Of a DNA stretch of 64,000 nucleotides, positions 18,504 through 26,395 are shown one piece after another. Every line of letters begins with the position of its first letter. Position 1 is the stretch's first letter. Location: contig NZ_QTPO01000004.1 of the NCBI RefSeq assembly GCF_003853645.1, forward strand, positions 1-64,000. The letters are read 5' to 3'. The notes under the pieces are model-generated. The model was given only the letters and a program-made list of their open reading frames with translations, had not been told where the DNA came from and did not search any database. The position numbers were made by a program, and so were the translations under genes. The stretch comes from Burkholderia sp. Bp9143 (GTDB taxonomy: Bacteria > Pseudomonadota > Gammaproteobacteria > Burkholderiales > Burkholderiaceae).

Positions 18504-19673
18504 TTACGCGCGCGGCATGCCGAGCATCCGTTCGGCGACGATGTTGCGCTGGATCTCGTTGGTGCCCGCGTAGATCGGGCCGGCCTGCGCGAACAGGAAG
18601 CCGTCGAGCCAGTGGCCGAGCGTCGCGTGCTGCGCGGCCGTCTGCGGGACGACCTCGCCGTGCGCGCCGAGAATGTCGAGCGCGGTCTGGTGCATCCGCA
18701 GGTCGAGCTCCGACCAGAACACCTTGTTGGTGCTCGACTCCGCGCCGATATGGCCGCCCTTCAGCAGCCGGCTCGCGGTCGCGTAGGTCGACAGCGCGTA
18801 CGCCTGCGCATCCATCCATGCGGACACCACGCGTTCGCGCAGCGTCGGGTCGCGGTCCGCGCTGTCGCGGTGCGCGAGATACAGGTCGCGCAGCGCCTGC
18901 GCGGTGCGCTGGAAACGCGCGGGCGAACGCAGCATCAGCCCGCGCTCGAAGCCGGCCGTCGCCATCGCGACCTGCCAGCCCGCGCCTTCGGCCGCGAGGC
19001 GGTTCTCGACCGGCACGCGCACGTCGTCGAAGAAGATTTCCGCGAAGCCCGTCTGCCCGTTCAGCTGGCGGATCGGCCGCACCGTGATGCCCGGCGTCGA
19101 CAACGGCACCATCAGGAACGTGAGCCCGTGGTGGCGCGACGATTCGGGGTCGCTCCTGAACAGCCCGAACAGCCAGTCGGCCCACACCGCGCGGGTCGAC
19201 CAGATCTTCTGGCCGTTGAGCACGTATTCGTCGCCGATGCGGATCGCCGTCGTGCGGATCGCGGCCATGTCCGAACCCGCGTTCGGCTCCGACCAGCCCT
19301 GCGCCCACACGTGGTCGCCGGCCGCCATCGCGGGCAGGAAGCGCGCCTTCTGCGCGTCCGTGCCGAAATCCATCAGCGTCGGGCCGAGCAGGAAGATGCC
19401 GTTCTGGTTCACGCGCATCGGTGCATCGGCCCGCCAGTACTCTTCCTCGAAGATCAGCCACTCGATCAGGTCGCAGCCGCGCCCGCCCAGCTCGCGCGGC
19501 CACGTGACCATGCTCCAGCGGCCGGAGTGCAGCGTGCGCTCCCATTCGCGGTGCGCGGCAAAGCCTTCCTCGGTGTCGAAGCTCGGCAGCCGTTCGCGCG
19601 GCACGTGCGCGGCGAGCCATTCGCGGATTTCCGCGCGGAACGCCTGCTGTTGCGGCGTATAGGTCAGTTTCAT
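18504..19673 (-). CDS. Acyl-CoA dehydrogenase (pair 2 large subunit)
   Basis: A 389-residue flavoprotein with GWSEPNAGSDMAAIRT (FAD/substrate region), GQTGFAEIFFDDVRVP, and the C-terminal PIYAGTNEIQRNIVAERMLGMPRA. Family length and motif order are normal. It would oxidise a steroid-derived acyl-CoA to the 2-enoyl-CoA. Its ATG overlaps the echA20 stop by ATGA. It shares architecture with the 12887-14089 gene (both end in TNEIQ-NI-AER-LGMPR), so the operon carries two such heterotetramers, presumably for different ring C/D intermediates. Confidence 0.88.
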   Translation of the reverse strand: MKLTYTPQQQAFRAEIREWLAAHVPRERLPSFDTEEGFAAHREWERTLHSGRWSMVTWPRELGGRGCDLIEWLIFEEEYWRADAPMRVNQNGIFLLGPTLMDFGTDAQKARFLPAMAAGDHVWAQGWSEPNAGSDMAAIRTTAIRIGDEYVLNGQKIWSTRAVWADWLFGLFRSDPESSRHHGLTFLMVPLSTPGITVRPIRQLNGQTGFAEIFFDDVRVPVENRLAAEGAGWQVAMATAGFERGLMLRSPARFQRTAQALRDLYLAHRDSADRDPTLRERVVSAWMDAQAYALSTYATASRLLKGGHIGAESSTNKVFWSELDLRMHQTALDILGAHGEVVPQTAAQHATLGHWLDGFLFAQAGPIYAGTNEIQRNIVAERMLGMPRA

Positions 19674-20473
19674 GCGCGTGCCTCCTCGGCCTGCGCGTCG
19701 AACCGCGCGTCGCGCTTCTCGACGAACGCGGCACGCGCCTCCGTCGAGTCGTTCGTCATGTACGCCTGCAGCGTGAAGCCCTGCTCCCAGCGGTACTTGT
19801 CCTCGAGATCGCCGTCCTCGACGCCGTTCAGCGCCTCCTTCGCGAGCCGCACCATCGCCGGGCTCTTCTCGGCGATCTTGCGGGCGATCGCGAGCGCTGC
19901 GTCGCGCAGCGCGTCGCGCGCGACGACCTGCTCGACCGCGCCGAGCCGGTACGCTTCGGCCGCGTCGATCATCTCGCCGGTGAAGTACATCGCGCGGACC
20001 TTCTGCACGCCGAACAGCCGCTGCAGGTGCGCGCCGCCGCCCATCGCGCCGCGGTCGATCTCCGGCACGCCGAAGCGTGCGCAATCGGCCGCGACGACGA
20101 TGTCCGCCGCGCCGCAGATGCCGATCCCGCCGCCGAGCACGAAGCCGTGCACGGCCGCGATCACCGGCTTCGGGTTGCGGTGCACCGCGCGGAACGTTTC
20201 GTAGTTGCCGGCGTTGACTGCGACGATCCGCTCCGGATGTGCGGCCAGCTCCTTGATGTCGACGCCCGCGCAGAAGCCGCGGCCCTCGCCGCGCACGACG
20301 ATCACGCGCACGTCGTCGTCCTCGCCGAGCGCGTCGAGTGCCCGCGCGAGCGCATGCCAGCCCTGCGCATCGAGCGCGTTCACGGGCGGATGGGCGATCA
20401 CCAGTTCGGCGATGCCGTCGGCGCGCGCGATCCGGAACGGCGTCGCGCCGGCCGGTTGTTTGGATGTTGTCAT
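19670..20473 (-). CDS. echA20: EchA20-like ring-D hydrolase (crotonase fold)
   Basis: A 267-residue crotonase-superfamily protein. It has the GRGFCAGVDIKEL and GFVLGGGIGICGAADIVVA oxyanion blocks, then FGVPEIDRGAMGG. The sequence around VRGEGRGFCAGVDIKE, FRAVHRNPKPVIAAVHGF and AKEALN...YRWEQGFT agrees with my memory of mycobacterial EchA20, the hydrolase that opens ring D of the indane-carboxyl-CoA intermediate. The ATG has GGGAGG eight bases upstream. Flanked by ipdC upstream and a dehydrogenase gene downstream (ATGA overlap). Confidence 0.87.
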   Translation of the reverse strand: MTTSKQPAGATPFRIARADGIAELVIAHPPVNALDAQGWHALARALDALGEDDDVRVIVVRGEGRGFCAGVDIKELAAHPERIVAVNAGNYETFRAVHRNPKPVIAAVHGFVLGGGIGICGAADIVVAADCARFGVPEIDRGAMGGGAHLQRLFGVQKVRAMYFTGEMIDAAEAYRLGAVEQVVARDALRDAALAIARKIAEKSPAMVRLAKEALNGVEDGDLEDKYRWEQGFTLQAYMTNDSTEARAAFVEKRDARFDAQAEEARA

Positions 20474-20498
20474 CTCTGCTGCCTCCCTGTGATGTCTT

Positions 20499-21611
20499 TC
20501 ACGCAGCCCGTGCCGCTGCTGCTCCGCGCAACGCGGCCAGCGCATCGAGCCGCTCGCCGGCTTCCGCGACGATCCGCGCGATCAGCGCGTCGCACGGTTC
20601 GATCGCGCCGATCATCGCGGCCGCCTGGCCGCTCGGCAGCACGCCTTCGTCCGGCCGCCCCTCGACGATCGCGCGCTGGATCAGGAACGGCGCGTTCGCC
20701 GCCATCAGCGTCTGGCTCGCCGTGTAGTCGTGCGAGCGCAGCGCCTTGATCGCGAGGCCCAGCATGTCGGTCGTGCGCAGCCCGTTCTGGCGGCGCCACG
20801 CTTCGGCCGTCTTCAGCGCGAACAGCGTGCGGCGCAGCGGGCCGAAGCGTTCGAGCTTCAGCAGATACGGGTTGTCGATCATGCGTTGCGGCAACCCGTC
20901 GAGCGCATCCGACACGCGGATCCGTGCCGGGTCGCCGACCGCGACGTACCGGTCGAGGGTCGCGCGCGGCACCGGCGATTCGGCGCTCATCAGGAAGCGC
21001 GTGCCCATCGCGATGCCGGCCGCGCCGTACGCGAGCGCGGCAGCCAGCCCGCGCCCGTCGAAGAAACCGCCGGCCGCGACGACTGGCACTCGCACCGCGT
21101 CGAGCACTTTCGGCAGCAACAGCGTGGTCGGCACCGAGCCCGTATGGCCGCCGCCTTCCGCGCCCTGCACCGTCACGATGTCCGCGCCGAGTTCGACCGC
21201 CTTCGCCGCGTGCTTCGGCGCGCCGACGGTCGGCATGCAGACGACGCCGGCGTCCTTGAAGCGGCGGATCGTCTTCGCGTCCGGCCCGCGGCCGTAGCTC
21301 ACCGCGCGCAGCCGGTGCTTGATCGCGAGATCGACCACCTGTGCGGCGTTCTTCTGGAACATGTGGAAGTTGATGCCGAACGGCTTGTCCGTCAGCGACT
21401 TCACTTTCAGGATCTCGGCCTCGACCTGCTCGGGTTCGAGCGTCGCGCCGGCCAGGAAGCCGAAGCCGCCCGCGTTGGCCGTCGCCGCGACGAGCCGCGC
21501 GTCGGCCACCCAGCCCATCGCGGTCTGCACGATCGGGTAGCGGCAGCCGAGCAGGTCGCACAACGGGGTATGCAGCGGGCTATGCAGCGAGCCATGAAGC
21601 GTCGTGCTCAT
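20499..21611 (-). CDS. ipdC: IpdC-like flavin oxidoreductase (nitronate monooxygenase family)
   Basis: A 370-residue FMN TIM-barrel protein. It has YPIVQTAMGWVADARLVAATANAGG at the N-terminus, IVTVQGAEGGGHTGSVPTTLLLP in the middle and VVAAGGFFDGRGLAAALAYGAAGIAMGTRFL (phosphate-binding). These blocks match the mycobacterial HIP-pathway enzyme IpdC (Rv3553), which acts on the ring-C intermediate before IpdAB. The ATG overlaps the upstream hydratase stop (ATGA) and echA20 follows 25 bases downstream. Annotation pipelines usually call it nitronate monooxygenase; the context argues otherwise. Confidence 0.87.
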   Translation of the reverse strand: MSTTLHGSLHSPLHTPLCDLLGCRYPIVQTAMGWVADARLVAATANAGGFGFLAGATLEPEQVEAEILKVKSLTDKPFGINFHMFQKNAAQVVDLAIKHRLRAVSYGRGPDAKTIRRFKDAGVVCMPTVGAPKHAAKAVELGADIVTVQGAEGGGHTGSVPTTLLLPKVLDAVRVPVVAAGGFFDGRGLAAALAYGAAGIAMGTRFLMSAESPVPRATLDRYVAVGDPARIRVSDALDGLPQRMIDNPYLLKLERFGPLRRTLFALKTAEAWRRQNGLRTTDMLGLAIKALRSHDYTASQTLMAANAPFLIQRAIVEGRPDEGVLPSGQAAAMIGAIEPCDALIARIVAEAGERLDALAALRGAAAARAA

Positions 21612-22534
21612 GCGGCGGCTCCGTTGACGGCGACCGGTGCGGTGTCGGCCTGCCCTTCGCCGTCCGCCGCCTCCGGCTTGCGCTGCGAGCTGGCCATCTT
21701 GCGTGCGTCGTAGCCGCCGAGGCGGTCGCCGCTGACGAGCTCGTTGTGCGCATGCGCGAAGTGATGCCACGCGAATGCGGCGTCCATCGCCGCGCGCTTG
21801 CCCTGCAGTTCCTCGACGTGGTTCAGCGCCTGCTTGGTCAGCGTGAGGCCGAGGCGCGGCATCGTCGCGATCTTCGCGGCGATCGCGTACGTTGCGTCAC
21901 GCAGCCGCTCGCGCGGCACCACGCGGTTGACCATGCCCATCTGGTACGCACGCTCGGCCGGCATCCGCTCGCCGAGGAACAGGAATTCCTTCGCGATGCG
22001 CGGATTCAGTTCGTACGCGTGCGCGAAGTACTCGACACCCGGAATCCCCATCCGCACGACCGGATCCGCGAAGAACGCGTCCTCCGACGCGACGATCAGG
22101 TCGCACACCCACGCGAGCATCAGCCCGCCCGCGATGCACGCGCCGTGCACCATCGCGATGGTCGGTTTCGGCAGGTCGCGCCAGCGCCGGCACATCCCGA
22201 GGTACACCTCCTGTTCGCGCGCATAGAGGAATTCGCCGCCTTCCTTGTCGACGTGGTCGTACCACAGCGACGCGCGGTCGAACGACTCGTGGATGTCGCG
22301 GCCCGGCGTGCCGATGTCGTGGCCCGCCGAGAAATGCTTGCCGGCGCCCGCCAGCACGATCGCCTTCACCGCGTCGTCGTGCGCCGCGCGCCGGAACGCG
22401 GCGTCGAGCGCATACGTCATCTTCGAGTTCTGCGCGTTGTGATACTCGGGACGGTTCATCGTGATCGTCGCGATGCCGTCCTCGACCGCGTAGTCGACGA
22501 CACCGTCGCCGAACGTCATCTGGGTCGCTTCCAT
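21608..22534 (-). CDS. Enoyl-CoA hydratase/isomerase family protein
   Basis: A 308-residue crotonase-fold protein, longer than EchA20 and with an inserted WYDHVDKEGGEFLYAREQEVYLG segment before the PKPTIAMVHGACIAGGLMLAW oxyanion block. The disordered tail (about 35 residues) is Ala/Glu-rich. Substrate unknown; position directly after ipdB suggests hydration of an enoyl-CoA released after ring-C opening. Two starts are possible: an ATG at 22546 that forms ATGA with the ipdB stop, and the ATG at 22534 with a GAGG site seven bases upstream; the second is listed. Confidence 0.85.
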   Translation of the reverse strand: MEATQMTFGDGVVDYAVEDGIATITMNRPEYHNAQNSKMTYALDAAFRRAAHDDAVKAIVLAGAGKHFSAGHDIGTPGRDIHESFDRASLWYDHVDKEGGEFLYAREQEVYLGMCRRWRDLPKPTIAMVHGACIAGGLMLAWVCDLIVASEDAFFADPVVRMGIPGVEYFAHAYELNPRIAKEFLFLGERMPAERAYQMGMVNRVVPRERLRDATYAIAAKIATMPRLGLTLTKQALNHVEELQGKRAAMDAAFAWHHFAHAHNELVSGDRLGGYDARKMASSQRKPEAADGEGQADTAPVAVNGAAA

Positions 22535-22542
22535 GTGGGACC

Positions 22543-23340
22543 TCATGCGCGGCGCGGCGCCGGATCGTTGCGCACGATCGTCGCGCGCAGGTTGTGAGGG
22601 TCGAGCGCTCGCACGATGCGCAGGTCTTCCGCGCTCGGCGCCGCCGTCGTGCCGAGTTCCGGATGCGCGGTCAGCGGGAAGCCGGTCGCGTCCTGCACCT
22701 CGTCGAAGCTCACGCCCGGATGCAGCGAGCGCACGCGGATCGCGTGGTCGGGCCCGCCGAAATCCATCACGCACAGGTCGGTCACGATGCTGCGCAGGTC
22801 GACGAAGGTCTTCATCCCGGGCAGCCGGCGCGCCGGGTTGTAGCCGACCGTGCAGACCATGTCGACTTCGCCCGCGACGAACGTGCGCGTGCCGTGGCCG
22901 CTCACGAAGAACGAGTTCGCGTGGTTCGTCGAGTTGCCGGGGAAGCCGCGCGCGCCGAGCAGCTGCGTCTTCGGACGCGCATGGTCGTCGCCGAGCCACG
23001 AGATGTTCGCCTGGCCGAAGCGGTCGATCTGCGTCGGCATCACCAGCGCATGGCGGCGGCCGTGCCACAGGCAGTCGAACACGCGTTCGTAGGTCATCCA
23101 GCCGCTCGCCTTCACGCGATAGCCGTCGGGACGGGGCCCGAGCGGGATCGGCTCCTCGACGAGATACGCTTCGCCGTCGGTCAGCATCAGCCCGTTGTTG
23201 TATGCAAGCCGCGCAAGGCCGGCCGCCAGCCGCGGGCCCGTGCCGATGCCGGTCGCCAGCACTTCGCCGTCGTCGCGCCAGAGTCGCGCGGACGCGACGA
23301 TCATCAGTTCCGCGAGGGAATGGTCGAGAGATTCGCTCAC
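22543..23340 (-). CDS. ipdB: IpdB, COCHEA-CoA hydrolase beta subunit
   Basis: A 265-residue protein of the class I CoA-transferase fold. With IpdA it forms the hydrolase that opens ring C of the steroid CoA thioester (COCHEA-CoA); despite the glutaconate CoA-transferase-like fold it is known to hydrolyse rather than transfer. Recognisable blocks are GTGPRLAAGLARLAYNNGLML, LLGARGFPGNSTNHANSFF and VCTVGYNPARRLPGMKTFVD. Start is GTG (VSESLD) with AGGAG six to eight bases upstream, eleven bases after the ipdA stop region; the longer frame upstream runs inside ipdA. Confidence 0.9.
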   Translation of the reverse strand: MSESLDHSLAELMIVASARLWRDDGEVLATGIGTGPRLAAGLARLAYNNGLMLTDGEAYLVEEPIPLGPRPDGYRVKASGWMTYERVFDCLWHGRRHALVMPTQIDRFGQANISWLGDDHARPKTQLLGARGFPGNSTNHANSFFVSGHGTRTFVAGEVDMVCTVGYNPARRLPGMKTFVDLRSIVTDLCVMDFGGPDHAIRVRSLHPGVSFDEVQDATGFPLTAHPELGTTAAPSAEDLRIVRALDPHNLRATIVRNDPAPRRA

Positions 23341-23350
23341 AGGCGCTCCT

Positions 23351-24244
23351 TTACAGAATCGGCAACGGCAGCGTCGACACATGCGACAGGCCGCCGACGC
23401 CTTCGAGGTACTGGCGTTCGTCCTGGCCGACCACGTCGCGCAGGTACGCCGCCGTCTTCGCATCGTCTTCCGCGCTCGCGCAGTACGCGCGCAGGTGCGG
23501 CAGGTCCCAGCCGTAGGCCGGCCCGCACGACGTCGGGTGCGCGCCGCCCGGCGCGTGCACGACGCCGGTGACGAGCGAGCGCTCGAACGGGTTGCGGCGC
23601 GCGGCGTCGAGGTCGTCGCTCGCGAGCGACGCGTCGACCGTTTCCGCCGACACGTAGCAGCGCTTCGCGGCGCGCGCCATCCATGCGTCGAAGAACGGAT
23701 CGGGACCGTCGATGCGCGTGTTGCCCATCCGGTCGGCCGCGTTCACGTGCAGCAGCGCGACGTCGAGCTCGATCGCCGGCATCGCGAGCAGCGTCTCGCC
23801 GTCGTCGTACGGCGACCGCACCGTGCGCAGTTCAGGCGCGTGATCGAGCAGCGCGGTGCCGAGCCCGGCACGCGTCGGCAGGAACGGCAGGCGCGCGGCG
23901 GCCGCGCGCAGGCCGAGCTGCAGCATCCCTTCGTCGAGTTCGAGCACGTCGACGCGGCCCTGTTCGCGGGCCCGGCGGAAATGCGGCTCGAGCGGAATCA
24001 CGTCCAGCGACACGAAGCCGAACACCACCTTGCGCACCTTGGCCGCCGCACACAGCAGGCCGACATCGGCGCCGCCGTAGGCAACGACCGTCAGGTCCTT
24101 CAGGTTCGAGCGCGCGATCTCGCGCACCAGCGCCATCGGCTTGCGCCGTGGGCCCCATCCGCCGATGCCGATCGTCATGCCGTCGGCGAGTTGCGCGACC
24201 ACGTCGCGCGCGGACATCGTCTTGTCGAGAGGTTTCATCGTCAT
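23351..24244 (-). CDS. ipdA: IpdA, COCHEA-CoA hydrolase alpha subunit
   Basis: A 297-residue CoA-transferase-fold protein that pairs with IpdB. The N-terminal GIGGWGPRRKPMALVREI block is typical of IpdA/GctA. A glutamate at residue 105 lies in ELDEG; the known catalytic glutamate of mycobacterial IpdA is at about this position, so this is the likely active residue. It sits nine bases after hsaC and just before ipdB, matching the ipdAB order in actinobacterial steroid clusters. ATG at 24244 chosen; a second ATG lies two codons in. Confidence 0.9.
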   Translation of the reverse strand: MTMKPLDKTMSARDVVAQLADGMTIGIGGWGPRRKPMALVREIARSNLKDLTVVAYGGADVGLLCAAAKVRKVVFGFVSLDVIPLEPHFRRAREQGRVDVLELDEGMLQLGLRAAAARLPFLPTRAGLGTALLDHAPELRTVRSPYDDGETLLAMPAIELDVALLHVNAADRMGNTRIDGPDPFFDAWMARAAKRCYVSAETVDASLASDDLDAARRNPFERSLVTGVVHAPGGAHPTSCGPAYGWDLPHLRAYCASAEDDAKTAAYLRDVVGQDERQYLEGVGGLSHVSTLPLPIL

Positions 24245-24253
24245 CGTGCTGGC

Positions 24254-25150
24254 TTACCGGTATCCGATGCTGAAATCGTGGCCCCACTGGCTCACCTGGG
24301 TGGCCTCGAACACCGCGTGCTTCGACCAGTCGACCATGAGGCCGCCGAAGCCGTATTCGAGATCGAAGCCGCCGGGGGTCTTCATGTAGAACGAGATCAT
24401 CTGGTCGTTGCAGTGCCGGCCGAGCGTCGCCGACATCTTCACGTCGTGCGCGGCGACGCGGTCGAGCGCGCGGCCGACTTCGTCCATCGAGTCGACTTCG
24501 GCCATCACGTGCACGCAGCCCGACGGCACGGCCATCTCGAACAGCGCGAGGCTGTGATGGCGCGCGTTGCGGCAGTGCATGAAGTGAATGCGCTTCTCGG
24601 GTTCGGCGGGATCCGGCGTGAACTTCACGCGGTAGATGTCGGACAGCTCGAAGCCGAGCACGCCGCGCACGAACGCGTCGGTCGCGTCGAACTGCGGCGC
24701 GGGCAGCACCGCGTGGCCGAGCCCCATGTCGCCGGTGACGAAGCGCGCCACGCCCAGCGGCGACACGAAGCGGCGGAAGTCGCAGCGCGCGCCCCAGTAC
24801 AGCTCGTGGCGGTTGCCGGACGGGTCGGTGCACCACGCCATCGCCTGCACGCGGCGCAGTGCGGCTTCGTCGCGCGTGGCGTGCACGGCTTCGACGCCGG
24901 CCTGCCGCAGTGCCGAGAGCGCGGCGTCGAACGCGGCGCCGTCGGGCAGTTCCCAGCCCGACGCGAAATAGCGGTCGGTCGTGCCGGGGACGATCACGTA
25001 GCGGAAATCGCGCTCGTCCATCTTCAGGTACAGCGCGCCGTCGGGCGCGTCGAGCGCCTGCATGCCCAGCACGTCTTCCGCGTAGCGGCGCCACGCGTCG
25101 ACGCGGGTCGCCTCGACGACGACATAGCCGAGCGCACGGACATCGATCAT
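24254..25150 (-). CDS. hsaC: HsaC-like extradiol catechol dioxygenase
   Basis: A 298-residue type I extradiol dioxygenase made of two vicinal-oxygen-chelate modules. Probable Fe(II) ligands are H146 (GLGHAVLP), H214 (CVHVMAEV) and E265 (DLEYGFGG); H199 (NARHHSLAL) matches the catalytic histidine. Length equals that of mycobacterial HsaC (about 300). It would cleave ring A of the catechol 3,4-DHSA meta to the hydroxyls. It is the promoter-proximal gene of the downstream block, with GGAGGAGG as ribosome site and an inverted repeat 19 bases upstream of its ATG. A BphC-type substrate cannot be excluded from sequence alone, but the ipd/hsa context favours steroids. Confidence 0.88.
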   Translation of the reverse strand: MIDVRALGYVVVEATRVDAWRRYAEDVLGMQALDAPDGALYLKMDERDFRYVIVPGTTDRYFASGWELPDGAAFDAALSALRQAGVEAVHATRDEAALRRVQAMAWCTDPSGNRHELYWGARCDFRRFVSPLGVARFVTGDMGLGHAVLPAPQFDATDAFVRGVLGFELSDIYRVKFTPDPAEPEKRIHFMHCRNARHHSLALFEMAVPSGCVHVMAEVDSMDEVGRALDRVAAHDVKMSATLGRHCNDQMISFYMKTPGGFDLEYGFGGLMVDWSKHAVFEATQVSQWGHDFSIGYR

Positions 25151-25384
25151 GTCGGCCTCCTCCAGGTTCAGAATCCGTTGTTCATGAAAGGATTCTGGCC
25201 GGTCGGGGATGGCGTCACATCGTCTGTTGGGACGAGAGCCGGGCGGGAAATCGGCGGGAAATCGGCGGGGAATGCGCGGGGGATCGGGCGCGGAGCAGAC
25301 GCGCGAGGAACCCCGGTGGAACGGGCTAGGCGCGACGGAGAAGGCGGGAAGCGATGGCAGGTTGCCGCGGTGCGGCGAGCCGAA
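25151..25384 (-). promoter_or_regulatory. Likely promoter region of the hsaC-to-kshA operon
   Basis: This gap precedes an 18-gene same-strand run, so it should contain its promoter. It holds the inverted repeat at 25169-25197 and, at about 25241-25280, two and a half near-identical copies of GAAATCGGCGG. I could not pick a convincing -35/-10 pair. Confidence 0.4.
25169..25197. promoter_or_regulatory. Inverted repeat, candidate operator upstream of hsaC
   Basis: CAGAATCC (25169-25176) and GGATTCTG (25190-25197) are exact reverse complements separated by 13 bases, in an AT-richer patch directly in front of the hsaC ribosome site. Spacing and position fit a repressor or activator site, for example of a TetR-type steroid regulator, but no such regulator is encoded in the window and the same motif was not spotted before the upstream block. 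Confidence 0.4.
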
Positions 25385-25801
25385 TCAATCGAACGGGTTC
25401 AGCAGCCGGACACCGGTGCGAGCGAAATCGTCGACATTGCGCGTGACGACCGTGAGATCGTTGATCAGCGCGGTGGCCGCGATCAGTTTGTCGAGTGCGT
25501 GCACCGGATCGGGCACGCGCAAATGGCCCCACATCTGGCTGGTCTCGATATCGATCGGCAGGATGTTCGACGCATAGCCGGACAGGATGGTCGCCATCCA
25601 TGCGTCGAGCGCCGATGCCTGGGGATGATCGCCGCGATGACGAATGAGGTCGACGCCGCGCCGCAGTTCGGCCACCGTCACGACCGACAGGTAAAGCGGG
25701 CTCGCGTCGGCCTCGGCCTGCCTGAAGAACGCGCGCACGCCGCGGTTGGTTCGCTTGCCCTTCCTGACCTCGCTGATGACGTTCGTATCAATCAAAAACA
25801 C
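25385..25801 (-). CDS. PIN-domain toxin, VapC/FitB type
   Basis: A 138-residue PIN ribonuclease. LIDTNVISE holds the first acidic residue; VAELRRG and DKLIAATALINDLTVVTRNVDDF carry the others of the usual four-acid set. Probably cleaves RNA when freed from its antitoxin. The GTG at 25801 is preferred because GAGG stands six to eight bases upstream and the protein then begins VFLIDTN; an ATG at 25819 also gives an open frame. It overlaps the antitoxin stop by 14 bases, standard for such pairs. It lies between the two steroid gene blocks, transcribed in the same direction. Confidence 0.88.
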   Translation of the reverse strand: MFLIDTNVISEVRKGKRTNRGVRAFFRQAEADASPLYLSVVTVAELRRGVDLIRHRGDHPQASALDAWMATILSGYASNILPIDIETSQMWGHLRVPDPVHALDKLIAATALINDLTVVTRNVDDFARTGVRLLNPFD

Positions 25802-26024
25802 GCCTGACCTCGCCGGCATCCTGAACACGTTGGAAATCCGCGTCTTCGCCGACATCCGGCATGCTCATCAGCACCTGCGCGAATGTTCGTCGCTTCGGCC
25901 GGCCGAGCGCATCGGCCAGAATGGCCCGATGTTCGGCCTCGGCACTCCTGCCGTTGGCAGCGGCCTGCTCGCGCAGGCTCTGAACGATACTGTCATCCAC
26001 GTTACGCACCAGAAGATTTGCCAT
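25788..26024 (-). CDS. FitA/VapB-type antitoxin (ribbon-helix-helix)
   Basis: A 78-residue protein beginning MANLLVRNVDDSIVQSLREQAAANGRSAEAEHRAIL, the FitA-like ribbon-helix-helix domain that binds its own promoter, with a C-terminal segment that should wrap the toxin. ATG with GGAGGG five bases upstream. It precedes and overlaps the PIN toxin gene, so translation is coupled and the pair is likely self-repressed through the upstream region (26025 onward). Confidence 0.88.
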   Translation of the reverse strand: MANLLVRNVDDSIVQSLREQAAANGRSAEAEHRAILADALGRPKRRTFAQVLMSMPDVGEDADFQRVQDAGEVRRVFD

Positions 26025-26395
26025 GGGTCCCTCCATCCGGGTTGCTATCAATGATAGCGCCACGACGGTGAATTGCAAGCATTGCTATCACCGTCGCGAT
26101 CGGACGGAAGACGGTGGTCGGCGTTGGCCGGCGGCAGCGGTCGACAGGAAGCCACCCGGGTTCCGCCGCTGGTCCGACGCGTCGAACTGCTGTTGTGCAC
26201 GGTAAGCCGGATCGAAGCGATGAAAAAGGACGGCCGAATGGCCATTCACCGCCGGCAGACCGGGTCCGCACCGACGCGCGGACCGCCACGAAAACGCCTG
26301 CCGCATGCATGTGGCTCAGCCGGAATAACCGGTCCGGCGGATTATCTTTCTTGCAGTCGCGCCGACAGGAATTAAGAAGAATTGGCCGGAATACC
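26025..26395. other. Intergenic region upstream of the toxin-antitoxin pair
   Basis: It contains the antitoxin promoter area, including the short palindromic GCTATCAATGATAGC at 26042-26056, a plausible FitA operator. Beyond about 26100 I see no gene; the open frames in both strands have no start with a ribosome site or any family resemblance. Confidence 0.45.
26042..26056. promoter_or_regulatory. Palindrome upstream of antitoxin, candidate autoregulatory operator
   Basis: GCTATCA-T-TGATAGC style symmetry (arms GCTATCA and TGATAGC around one base) lies 18-32 bases upstream of the antitoxin ATG in an AT-richer patch. FitA/VapB complexes bind such inverted repeats. A second GCTATCA copy occurs about 30 bases further upstream (26083-26089). 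Confidence 0.5.

Noticed and set aside
20499..21611. Nitronate monooxygenase
   Set aside because: The fold label is correct but the sequence blocks and the ipd/echA20 context point to IpdC of the HIP pathway.
22543..24244. Glutaconate CoA-transferase pair
   Set aside because: Same fold, but neighbours and residue E105 in ELDEG favour IpdAB hydrolase; no glutaconate pathway genes occur nearby.
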